From assembly GCA_948470475.1 (NCBI GenBank), contig OX419346.1:13059843-13123842 (forward strand): a stretch of DNA of 64,000 bases, in the 5' to 3' direction. Below, piece after piece: positions 1-8,600 of the stretch (within the stretch, counting starts at the first letter, position 1; each line of letters starts with the position of its first letter). Position numbers and translations under genes: made by a program. The stretch is from Galaxea fascicularis (taxonomy: Eukaryota; Cnidaria; Anthozoa; Scleractinia; Euphylliidae). Below the pieces are notes generated by a model. It was not told where the DNA came from and made no database searches. It saw only the letters and a program-made list of their open reading frames with translations.

Positions 1-185
1 CTTTTGCAGCCCTTCTAACGCCAAAAGCTGGTTAATTTGATGCATTAGAAATCACCAGATCAGCAGCTACATATACAAGAAACCTTAGCCGTCTATGTAG
101 TGCTTTTAAAAGTACCAATTGATCTCGTTCCAAGTGGGGAAAAATTGACACAGAGTTGAAACTGAGGCGATATGGATCAGGCAAG

Positions 186-194
186 TTTTTTTTT
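186..194 (+). terminator. T8/T9 tract in the common spacer (representative)
   Basis: A run of nine T lies about 120 bp before the next 5S gene in each unit; some copies have eight, giving the 530-bp length class. It could act as a fail-safe Pol III terminator. That is inference; the length polymorphism is directly visible. Confidence 0.4.
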
Positions 195-280
195 GGCTCC
201 TTGTCTTTGCTTTACGCTAAAGCAGTTTACTGTAAAACACTGGAACACCTCTTGCAACTTGAAATTGACGCCTAGGCTGC

Positions 281-286
281 TATAAA
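281..286 (+). promoter_or_regulatory. TATA-like element upstream of 5S (representative)
   Basis: TATAAA starts 32 nt before the 5S start. The same element, in the context GCTATAAAGCAC, precedes the other 5S genes at the same distance. External TATA-like elements near -30 assist TFIIIB placement at 5S genes in several eukaryotes; that role is inferred here. Confidence 0.6.
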
Positions 287-312
287 GCACGACATCTTGG
301 CTTGAAGCCCTT

Positions 313-430
313 GTCTACGACCATACCACAAGGGAAACACCGGTTCTCGTCCGATCACCGAAGTTAAGCTTTGTCGGGCGGGGTTAGTACTTGGATGATT
401 GATCGCCTAGGAATACCTCGTGTTGTAGAC
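313..430 (+). rRNA. 5S rRNA gene 1 (unit L)
   Basis: 118-nt 5S ribosomal RNA, a structural RNA of the large ribosomal subunit made by RNA polymerase III. Ends GTCTACGACC and TTGTAGAC pair to form helix I. The core AAGTTAAGC and GGTTAGTACTTGGATG are diagnostic of 5S. Position numbers in later entries refer to this copy, which is the window consensus. It is followed after 22 bp by the 185-bp block. Confidence 0.97.
362..408 (+). promoter_or_regulatory. 5S internal control region (representative)
   Basis: Roughly 5S positions 50-96. It contains the A-box-like GTTAAGC, the intermediate element region around GTCGGGCGGGG and the C-box stretch GGTTAGTACTTGGATG, which is nearly invariant in animal 5S genes and bound by TFIIIA. 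Confidence 0.75.
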
Positions 431-435
431 TTTTT
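431..435 (+). terminator. Pol III terminator of 5S (representative)
   Basis: A T5 run directly follows the GTAGAC end of the 5S gene, as expected for RNA polymerase III. It is present after the other copies too. Confidence 0.85.
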
Positions 436-452
436 ACCGAATCAGTTTTGCC

Positions 453-637
453 CTTTGTTTTTCCAGGTCGTTGCCCGCTCGCTCAGTTTCACACTCTTAA
501 AAACATGATGAACAGCTATGCAAAGGCGAATTGCCAAGACCAACCAAGGTTGGTAAGTTTTACTGCCGTATTTACGGCATCTTGTGTTGAGTTGAATTTT
601 TTCCCCTTTTGGAGGCTTTAGCGCGTGCAAAGTTGCC
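453..637 (+). ncRNA. Candidate spliced-leader or Sm-class small RNA block, reference copy
   Basis: 185-bp block found only in L units, starting 22 bp after the 5S end and bounded by TTGCC repeats at 448-452 and 633-637. On the + strand it shows, in order: a pyrimidine tract with CCAG (453-466); an 86-bp segment (467-552); a splice donor GGTAAGT whose GG closes the hairpin ACCAAC-CAAG-GTTGGT (539-554); a second hairpin TGCCGT-ATTT-ACGGCA (564-579); an Sm-like AATTTTTT (595-602); and a short bulged hairpin CCCC-TTTT-GGAGG (603-615). Donor-in-hairpin, second hairpin, Sm site and 3' hairpin is the layout of spliced-leader RNAs, whose genes are 5S-linked in several lineages. I do not recognise the exon sequence. 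It is not U1, U2, U4, U5 or U6 by the motifs I checked. Alternatives are a captured exon or an inert spacer. Confidence 0.3.
467..552 (+). other. 86-bp exon-like segment with both splice sites (reference copy)
   Basis: It is preceded by CTTTGTTTTTCCAG, a good 3' splice site, and followed by GTAAGT, a perfect 5' splice site. The third frame stays open through the segment and on to a TAG at about 619-621. Copy-to-copy changes in this frame alter residues (Cys to Trp, Tyr to Cys, Gln to Leu), which argues against present protein-coding constraint. Confidence 0.35.
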
Positions 638-1028
638 AATTTGGAACGTGACGTTAAACTTTCGCTTGTGACGTGAAATAATTGGAGACAAGAGCATAGG
701 AGGTTAGAGGGAAAGGCTTTTGCAGCCCTTCTAACGCCAAAAGCTGGTTAATTTGATGCATTAGAAATCACCAGATCAGCAGCTACATATACAAGAAACC
801 TTAGCCGTCTATGTAGTGCTTTTAAAAGTACCAATTGATCTCGTTCCAAGTGGGGAAAAATTGACACAGAGTTGAAACTGAGGCGATATGGATCAGGCAA
901 GTTTTTTTTTGGCTCCTTGTCTTTGCTTTACGCTAAAGCAGTTTACTGTAAAACACTGGAACACCTCTTGCAACTTGAAATTGACGCCTAGGCTGCTATA
1001 AAGCACGAAATCTTGGCTTGAAGCCCTT

Positions 1029-1146
1029 GTCTACGACCATACCACAAGGGAAACACCGGTTCTCGTCCGATCACCGAAGTTAAGCTTTGTCGGGCGGGGT
1101 TAGTACTTGGATGATTGATCGCCTAGGAATACCTCGTGTTGTAGAC
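1029..1146 (+). rRNA. 5S rRNA gene 2 (unit S)
   Basis: Consensus copy; 531 bp to the next gene, no downstream block. Confidence 0.97.
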
Positions 1147-1559
1147 TTTTTACCGAATCAGTTTTGCCAATTTGGAACGTGACGTTAAACTTTCGCTTGT
1201 GACATGAAATAATTGTAGACAAGAGCATAGGAGGTTAGAGGGAAAGGCTTTTGCAGCCCTTCTAACGCCAAAAGCTGGTTAATTTGATGCATTAGAAATC
1301 ACCAGATCAGCAGCTACATATACAAGAAACCTTAGCCGTCTATGTAGTGCTTTTAAAAGTACCAATTGATCTCGTTCCAAGTGGGGAAAAATTGACACAG
1401 AGTTGAAACTGAGGCGATATGGATCAGGCAAGTTTTTTTTTGGCTCCTTGTCTTTGCTTTACGCTAAAGCAGTTTACTGTAAAACACTGGAACACCTCTT
1501 GCAACTTGAAATTGACGCCTAGGCTGCTATAAAGCACGACATCTTGGCTTGAAGCCCTT

Positions 1560-1677
1560 GTCTACGACCATACCACAAGGGAAACACCGGTTCTCGTCCG
1601 ATCACCGAAGTTAAGCTTTGTCGGGCGGGGTTAGTACTTGGATGATTGATCGCCTAGGAATACCTCGTGTTGTAGAC
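1560..1677 (+). rRNA. 5S rRNA gene 3 (unit L)
   Basis: Consensus copy; 716 bp to the next gene. Confidence 0.97.
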
Positions 1678-1699
1678 TTTTTACCGAATCAGTTTTGCC

Positions 1700-1884
1700 C
1701 TTTGTTTTTCCAGGTCGTTGCCCGCTCGCTCAGTTTCACACTCTTAAAAACATGATGAACAGCTATGCAAAGGCGAATTGCCAAGACCAACCAAGGTTGG
1801 TAAGTTTTACTGCCGTATTTACGGCATCTTGTGTTGAGTTGAATTTTTTCCCCTTTTGGAGGCTTTAGCGCGTGCAAAGTTGCC
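1700..1884 (+). repeat. 185-bp block, copy in unit 3
   Basis: As the reference copy at 453. Confidence 0.9.
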
Positions 1885-2275
1885 AATTTGGAACGTGACG
1901 TTAAACTTTCGCTTGTGACGTGAAATAATTGGAGACAAGAGCATAGGAGGTTAGAGGGAAAGGCTTTTGCAGCCCTTCTAACGCCAAAAGCTGGTTAATT
2001 TGATGCATTAGAAATCACCAGATCAGCAGCTACATATACAAGAAACCTTAGCCGTCTATGTAGTGCTTTTAAAAGTACCAATTGATCTCGTTCCAAGTGG
2101 GGAAAAATTGACACAGAGTTGAAACTGAGGCGATATGGATCAGGCAAGTTTTTTTTTGGCTCCTTGTCTTTGCTTTACGCTAAAGCAGTTTACTGTAAAA
2201 CACTGGAACACCTCTTGCAACTTGAAATTGACGCCTAGGCTGCTATAAAGCACGACATCTTGGCTTGAAGCCCTT

Positions 2276-2393
2276 GTCTACGACCATACCACAAGGGAAA
2301 CACCGGTTCTCGTCCGATCACCGAAGTTAAGCTTTGTCGGGCGGGGTTAGTACTTGGATGATTGATCGCCTAGGAATACCTCGTGTTGTAGAC
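2276..2393 (+). rRNA. 5S rRNA gene 4 (unit Ld, interrupted)
   Basis: Consensus copy. Its unit is split by the Harbinger insertion 357 bp after the gene end. Confidence 0.97.
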
Positions 2394-2415
2394 TTTTTAC
2401 CGAATCAGTTTTGCC

Positions 2416-2587
2416 CTTTGTTTTTCCAGGTCGTTGCCCGCTCGCTCAGTTTCACACTCTTAAAAACATGATGAACAGCTGTGCAAAGGCGAATTGCCAA
2501 GACCAACCAAGGTTGGTAAGTTTACGGCATCTTGTGTTGAGTTGAATTTTTTCCCCTTTTGGAGGCTTTAGCGCGTGCAAAGTTGCC
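2416..2587 (+). repeat. 172-bp block (13-nt deletion), unit 4
   Basis: The deletion removes the first arm of the second hairpin; also TAT to TGT in AGCTGTGC. Both marks define the Ld class. Confidence 0.92.
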
Positions 2588-2749
2588 AATTTGGAACGTG
2601 ACGTTAAACTTTCGCTTGTGACGTGAAATAATTGGAGACAAGAGCATAGGAGGTTAGAGGGAAAGGCTTTTCCAGCCCTTCTAACGCCAAAAGCTGGTTA
2701 ATTTGATGCATTAGAAATCACCAGATCAGCAGCTACATATACAAGAAAC

Positions 2750-2752
2750 CTT
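2750..2752. repeat. Target-site duplication CTT, left
   Basis: CTT precedes the left terminal inverted repeat. The empty site at 21438-21440 has CTT once, so it is a true 3-bp duplication. Confidence 0.92.
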
Positions 2753-2796
2753 GCGTGCGTTTCTCAAAACACCCGAAAACTTTTCGGACCCGAAAA
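2753..2796 (+). repeat. Left terminal inverted repeat
   Basis: Begins GCGTGCGTTTCTCAAAACAC and ends CGGACCCGAAAA; 44 bp identical to the reverse complement of 15889-15932. It is rich in CCCGAAAA motifs. Confidence 0.95.
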
Positions 2797-2840
2797 CTTT
2801 TCGGGTGCTTTTTCGGGAGCGGTTTTCGGGTTCCGAAAAG

Positions 2841-2863
2841 TGTTTCTCAAAACACCCGAAAAC
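2841..2863 (+). promoter_or_regulatory. Subterminal repeat, left
   Basis: A second copy of the TTTCTCAAAACACCCGAAAA motif of the terminus, in the same orientation about 85 bp inward. Candidate binding site for the transposase or Myb-like protein (inference). Confidence 0.6.
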
Positions 2864-4737
2864 GCCCCGTAATTGCTTCCAGATTATTTCGGGTTATTTC
2901 GGGCCGGCCATCTTGGATTAGCCGAGTTGCAGAGTTGCAACAGATTCTAGAATGTTTTTTTCCTTTAAGAAGTATGTCCTGTGATGCTAAGAGGGACGCA
3001 CAGGAAATAACTTCAAAAATATCGTCTCAGCCAGCAGACGTCCGGTAACACCAAAACCTTTTTAATCTACAGCTGAGTCCGGAGCATTTCGATTCTAAGC
3101 TTGTTGCACGCCTGTTTTGTATTGTGCAAGTAATCGGCTCGACAGCCTCACTTTTTTGGCCAGGTACAAAAGCTTGCGGAGTATAAAGTCACTGTTCTGT
3201 ACTCGAACCTTGGAAACGAAGAAAAGCACATCGACGACCTCAAGAGCACTTTTTTGGCGGCGGGTCTATTTTACAGGTCACATTCCACAGGTCAAAGTAC
3301 AGGTTGCCGCGCTACAAATAAATAAACAAGCCCAAAAGAGTCTCCTAGCCCTAATCACTATCCAAAATTTGTTTCAGATAGGTGTGTAATTGTTTGGCTT
3401 AGTTACCAATCGATAAAACGGTCACCTGTTCCTCTGTCCTGTAAAATAGACCCGGCTCTTTTTCGGTAAGTTGTTGGTGTTGCAGTGTTGGTGTTTGTAC
3501 TGTTACACACAAACAGGAATCAATAAAACAGGTAAGCTTAAATCGCTTGTTTTTTCTTCACTTTTTTTAGTTTTCGATCTCTTGTGCACTGCTAGCTGTA
3601 AGCTTGTCGGCTAAGCTAAGCATCTCAAATTAAGCTTAGACTAACGTTTTTATGAGGAGAGCTAGGTTAGCTTTGAAGTATAAGCTTTTAATGTTTTATT
3701 GGGACAAAAATGATTTGGAATAGGTGTTGGTACATGGCTAAAGTTTCAATTTTAACCTAACTTTCCACCGGCGAACTGTTTGAATTATTTGTATTTGGCT
3801 TTGTGTGAAACAGACCTGCGTTAATTACTGAATTGGTTGTTTTGTCTGTAGCTAAATTGGCGGGAGTTTTTGTGGCACCCGCGTCCACCCGCGTCAATTA
3901 TAATTAAGCCCGAGAAGTAGATTTTTTTTTCGTGTTTACAGGTTGTTACGCTGTCATCGGAACTGGGTACTTGGATTGCTCTATTTATAAAGGTAAGCTT
4001 AAAATTATATGGTTTACGGTATTGAAATTCCAAAATGTTTACAAAGCCAACAGAAAAAACTACGCCTTCGTGACCCGTTTTTATCAGATGAAAGTTAGTC
4101 TTTGAAAGATTGTGTTACCCACTTTTTGCACGGGTCTTTTGTTCAGGCGTCGATAATAATTATCATCAATGTTTAGAGGGAATGTTGATGAAGAATAGAT
4201 AAAAAAATTGCACATTCATGAAACTCTTTGTACTAGGTCACAGGTCCAACTGGAGGCAAGCTGAAAGTAAATATTTTTACTGTAAAAGTAATTAATGTTG
4301 TCTCATGCCGTATATGAGATACATGGCCTGTCCAAAAGTGTATGCACGTGAAGAGGCCACTTTTTCATAGCCTCCCATTATAAAGTATAAGACAATTGTG
4401 AACATTTTGACCTTTTGTTGACTTTTCTGAAGTCCACACTTTTACTGACAAAAGTCACTGAAAGTATCAGAAGTAAGCTTAGTTGTGTTATATATAAGTC
4501 TTATGTAGCAGGTAAAATTTTTTTAACCTAGGTTAAATGGCAATCCCTTTTGTCTTCTTTCCCTAATTATTTATTTATTATAATTGTTTTTTTTACCTGC
4601 AACACATACACCTCCCAGGGAGGTGGGTGTTCAGGACTATCAGTGATTGGGTGCTGTGAAGACCAACCTACATATTTTGGGTTTTTAATAATCCACCTGG
4701 GGCTTTTTGGTTTACAACATTTTGGGAGAATATGTGA
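2864..4737. other. Harbinger left arm, no convincing gene
   Basis: Noncoding-looking stretch between the left end and the nested elements. Short open frames at 2755-3048 and 3117-3389 have no recognisable features. There are splice-donor-like GGTAAGCTTA sites at about 3530 and 3991, so untranslated leader exons of the Myb gene are possible. The palindrome TTTAACCTAGGTTAAA lies at 4522-4537. Confidence 0.5.
3261..3454. repeat. Inverted repeat pair, possible small MITE
   Basis: The 17-bp CGGGTCTATTTTACAGG at 3261-3277 is matched exactly in inverse at 3438-3454, enclosing 160 bp. No clear target duplication. Confidence 0.5.
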
Positions 4738-5397
4738 TTTTAGTATAATTTCAGAGCTGAACAAAGAGTTTCCAGCAATCTGATTGGTTCAGCGATTCCT
4801 TATATGACGTTATATTCACCGCGCTACGCGGTGAATATAACATTTTTGAGGCCTGGCTACTGAGCTCGACACCTTTGCCATCTCGGCAAGTAAACATGGC
4901 GGCAGTTGGTGAATGAATTTTTCATCTATTCGGAAGTTATCACTCTAAGCCCAAGATATTTGAAAGGATGGAGAATTTTCACTATGACTGCTGTCATCCT
5001 TGGACCAAAAATCCTTTGAAGAACTCGCGTTCAAGGCAGTTAAGAGTCGGAAACGCAGTGGCTACGTGACTTATGTTGATTGCCAGAAGGTCGGACCGAT
5101 TGACCGAAATCTGTTTTTCTCCAAACTAAAGCTACTCATTTTGAGACAATGATAATACCTGTGGATGGAGTCAACAGCGATAAAGCAAAGGTACTGGAAT
5201 AATTTTTTTTGTAGTGTTTTGCTTGATTGTTTTACTGCCTCACCCGATAAGTAAACTGATTCACAATCGATGTTAGCTTACATAGTTTTTGTTAAGACTA
5301 AATAGATGCATACGTGTATACAAACGAACAATTAGGTCCCTGTTTTTATGTTTTAGTCCGTTATTCTCTGTTGTTCAGCTCTGAAATTATACTAAAA
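4738..5397. mobile_element. Nested non-autonomous element with 27-bp inverted repeats
   Basis: Positions 4738-4764 (starting TTTTAGTATAATTTCAGAG) match 5371-5397 perfectly in inverse. No transposase is inside. An internal palindrome around 4815-4842 (ATATTCACCGCG, 3-nt loop, CGCGGTGAATAT) echoes the GTGAATAT motif of the hairpin next door. The superfamily is unclear. Confidence 0.65.
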
Positions 5398-5500
5398 CAA
5401 TTATTCGCCTCAGGCTTGGTGAATATTGTGGAATAATCCCCTCGACTTCGTCTCGGGGATTATTCCACAATATTCACCTCGCCTTCTGCGAATAATTGTT
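5396..5500. repeat. 105-bp double palindrome hairpin
   Basis: Outer arms AACAATTATTCGC (5396-5408) and GCGAATAATTGTT (5488-5500) and inner 23-bp arms 5419-5441 and 5455-5477 are perfect inverse pairs, separated by 10-nt bulges and a 13-nt loop. It abuts the 27-bp-TIR element and may be part of it. It resembles hairpin MITEs I associate with coral and anemone genomes, from memory only. Confidence 0.8.
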
Positions 5501-5616
5501 AAATAGGATTTGAATGCAGTTGAGAATGGGTTTCACACTCAACCACCTGACTTATTTGGACCTCCCTGTTGTATCTATTTGGAGAAACTGAACATTGGCT
5601 ACTGTTTTGCCCAAGG

Positions 5617-8600
5617 ATGTCTGTGGACCAGAAAAAGAAAAGTTCGAGGTTCTCGGAGGAAATGAATAGGGCCCTTATTGAAGGGTATACAAAACACCAA
5701 GTAAGTGCAAAATTGATCAGGGATGTTTTGGTGAAATAATATAATTTCAGAAGAAGAAAATGAAGAGGAAAAAAAACATGATTAATGCATTATGTAAATC
5801 CCTGATGAAGCATGTAGGATCAGTATAGCCTTGTACCAAGACTTTGTAAATGAAAATAGAAATGTTACAAATCCCAACTGGTCACGGTTAAGAGCGCCTG
5901 TCTGTAAAAATCAGACAAATTCCAAATTTCGCGGCAAGGGTGGAAGATTCGATTTCTTCCATATTTTAATGTTCGATAGGCTAGGGTATAACTAAAATCA
6001 CTGTATAGTTTTTTCGGTGAAATATCTTTTCATTTCAAAGAAATATGTAAATAACGAAATTCCTCTAAAATCGTCATTTGAGGCGCTTAATTATTGCTCA
6101 GGTTTGAGAGCCTCGCGCGCAAAAACAAATCATTCTACCGTCATTAAAACACTTAAATCTTGTTTTGCAATCTCTAAATATCTGTTGGAATGATTTTAAG
6201 GAATGCTGCGTTGATCTTTGCATACGAAATAATTTAATTTCGAAGGCATAAAATTCAATGCAGTAAAAGTATTTCATGAATAAAATTAATTTTCACCATG
6301 TGCGAAATCTTCAAATCGATTAAGCTTCTGGTTGTAGAATGTTAGAAGGATGGTGTATAGATTCCGGTGAAAATTTCTTTGGGCAAATGATTAGGAGCGA
6401 CGCGAGAGTATTTCAAAGTACGTAAAAAAATGCAAATCTTTGACCTTCGGCGGTAAACTTTGAAGTTGTGAGACTTTAATTTTAGTCCGTGCCCATGTTT
6501 TAATTAACGGATATAAGGTCAAAAAATAAACACACAAAGACATTTCTAAATGTTCTAACCTCATAACATGTTGTAAAAGACAGGTCCAACGGCCATTTAA
6601 TCGACATTTAAGCACGATTCTGTGGTTGTTCGTCGCATAAGTATGAGCTCGGTTTGTAACGTCCGATGTACATCGCGCAAAGACCGTTAACTGCCAAAGT
6701 TATTCCACTGTCCAAAACCAATCTTTGATCAACATCACGACTGCATCTTTTTGGACGGGTTAGTCATTTGCTAAGTATTGCTTGGTTTGTAGGGCACGAA
6801 AATATTACATCAGCCGTTAGTTTGTCACGCAATGCAATGTCATGGACATTTTAGCGGGGTTGAGGAAGGTGGAAATGCGAAAATGCTTGATTGAACAAGT
6901 ACATACTCAAGGCAACACCAACAACAGCAGCAGGTATTAAGATAGTGATAGTTTAAGTGCGTTCTTTTTCCATTGCTAAAATCCAAATAATAATTTATTT
7001 ATTCGCGAATTCGATTGTGCGCGTGGGGTGGGTTGTTAGGAGCGTTGGCAGTGGTGGTGGTGGTGGTGGGGGGGGATGGGGGAGTGCTACATTTTACAAA
7101 ACTTATTGATGAAGATCACCTCATCTTTTACCTAGTGTTATCCTTTTTTTTAAAATACAATAAATCCTAGTTTGAAACCACAAACGATGAGAAATGACAT
7201 ATCTAGTTTTATTTTACTTTATTTCATTTATTCATTTATTTATTCCTTTGAACGCATATGACCCGCATTTCCGATTTAAATGGTTGATAGATAGCAAGAA
7301 AACAACGTATCCCTACGAAAAATATTGGCTTTCTTTTGCTTCCTGAGGGAGCGTAATCCTAAGAGAACAATGGATCACCCAGGAGCCTACCCTAAGTCTG
7401 GGTGACCTGTGGTTTCGGGTGGTTATTCATCTGCGTGTTACAAAGTACTTTTTTGGGGTGCAGTTTTTTAGATACCATCAAAGTTATGATTACTAAAATT
7501 AAACAACAACTAATTTAAAGTTCTTACTTGCCATTACGTGTCTGGATGGTACCGGAAGGAAAAGATGATGTTACCTGCCGCGCGTGGGCCACAACATCCT
7601 TCTCGAGAGTACCCCTCCTGTCAGAGGCCCCATCAGGGAAAGAACTTTTTTAACAGAAACACCGGTTATTATTTATCAACTGAAAGAGATTATGGGGGAA
7701 GGGGGGGCTACCGGGGGAGGGGGGGCAGGAGATAGTGTGCTTATTTGTTGGAAACAGAGTACTCTTTAACATTTCAGACTGCATTCATTAGTTAACAGGA
7801 GCTGATTCTGCTCCTCCCTCAGTTTAGTTACGTCTGTATGAACAGAGCACCATATCCTGTTATAAGTCCCATCCATCCGTCAAGAACAGCACTTTTACTT
7901 GCAGCGATAAGTTATGACCAGTCGATTAACCTACCACTGACGTGCTGTTATAACCAGGTATAACTTTTTTCGAGTTTTTGTAGACAGGTTCGCATAGATA
8001 ACAATTAATTAAGAAAAATAAAGGTTCAAAAAGCTGTTGTAACTAGGGTGCGTTTAATTGACCCTATTCTTTTCGGAAAAAGAATATACACACAGTGAAG
8101 ACAAGAAATCCCTCCTGAGAGCTCGAGGTTTATGGAGTTACTGGAGTAAAAAAAAGGCTTTTAAATTATTATGTGTCAGCGAAAATTTGTAGAAATGTCT
8201 TCCCAAATTTACTTAAAAAGAAGACTGTTCCGCTTATTCTCAGATTCCGGAGTACAGTCAGTCGAATGCAACCTAAGAATAGTGCAAGCCTTCAACCAAT
8301 GGTAAATGGATACTTTTGCGTTTAGCAAAGATGAAGATTTTTAGGCCATCCCCCCTTTTGTTTTGTTTATTGTCGAACGCGTTTTCTGATTTTGGGTCGG
8401 TCGGTCTAAGGCCATCCCCATAAAATGTTTCGTTTCCCATCGCCCGACCGACCCATTTTTTTGGAAAAGTAAGAAAAAAAAATTCAGAATCACTTGTAAA
8501 GAAGCAAGTACTTTAGTTTACAAGCACACTATCTTGTCTAATTAACATCAATTGTCTTAAATTATCATCGATACTTTGTTTTTGTAGCCTTTTTAGACAT

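Larger units (their letters stand above)
1..2752 (+). repeat. 5S rDNA tandem array, left segment
   Basis: Four complete 5S units in the order L, S, L, Ld, cut off at the window start and stopped by the Harbinger insertion at 2753. Start-to-start spacings are 716, 531 and 716 bp. The common spacer holds a T9 tract, a small hairpin (TGCTTTA, loop, TAAAGCA) and a TATAAA element before each gene. I see no protein gene here. Confidence 0.97.

Noticed and set aside
453..637. C/D snoRNA in the block (ATGATGA resembles a C box)
   Set aside because: No CTGA D box at a suitable distance on that strand and no terminal stem.
453..637. Known spliceosomal snRNA linked to 5S (U1, U2, U4, U5, U6 or minor forms)
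   Set aside because: The conserved 5' end of U1, the U2 branch-site and leader motifs, the U5 loop and the U6 ACAGAGA motif are all absent on both strands.
442..639. 65-codon minus-strand open frame starting MATLHALKPPKGEK, repeated 28 times
   Set aside because: It exists only because the 185-bp block is repeated. Variants change residues freely (Ala/Pro, Lys/Asn, Pro/Arg), and the Ld deletion shifts its frame in nine units. No promoter or domain.
2755..3048. 97-codon frame starting in the left terminal repeat
   Set aside because: Its start is inside the terminal repeat, it is rich in residues forced by CCCGAAAA repeats, and it has no recognisable domain.
3117..3389. 90-codon plus-strand frame
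   Set aside because: Low-complexity composition, crosses the 17-bp inverted repeat, no domain.
4550..4783. 77-codon plus-strand frame with a hydrophobic start and Cys residues (secreted peptide?)
   Set aside because: It runs into the 27-bp terminal repeat of the nested element, and the opposite strand is equally open. No support for a gene.
6391..6615. 74-codon minus-strand frame, and the 82-codon frame at 9972-10220
   Set aside because: Both lie in the diverged inverted termini of the TTAA element, and neither is preserved in the opposite terminus.
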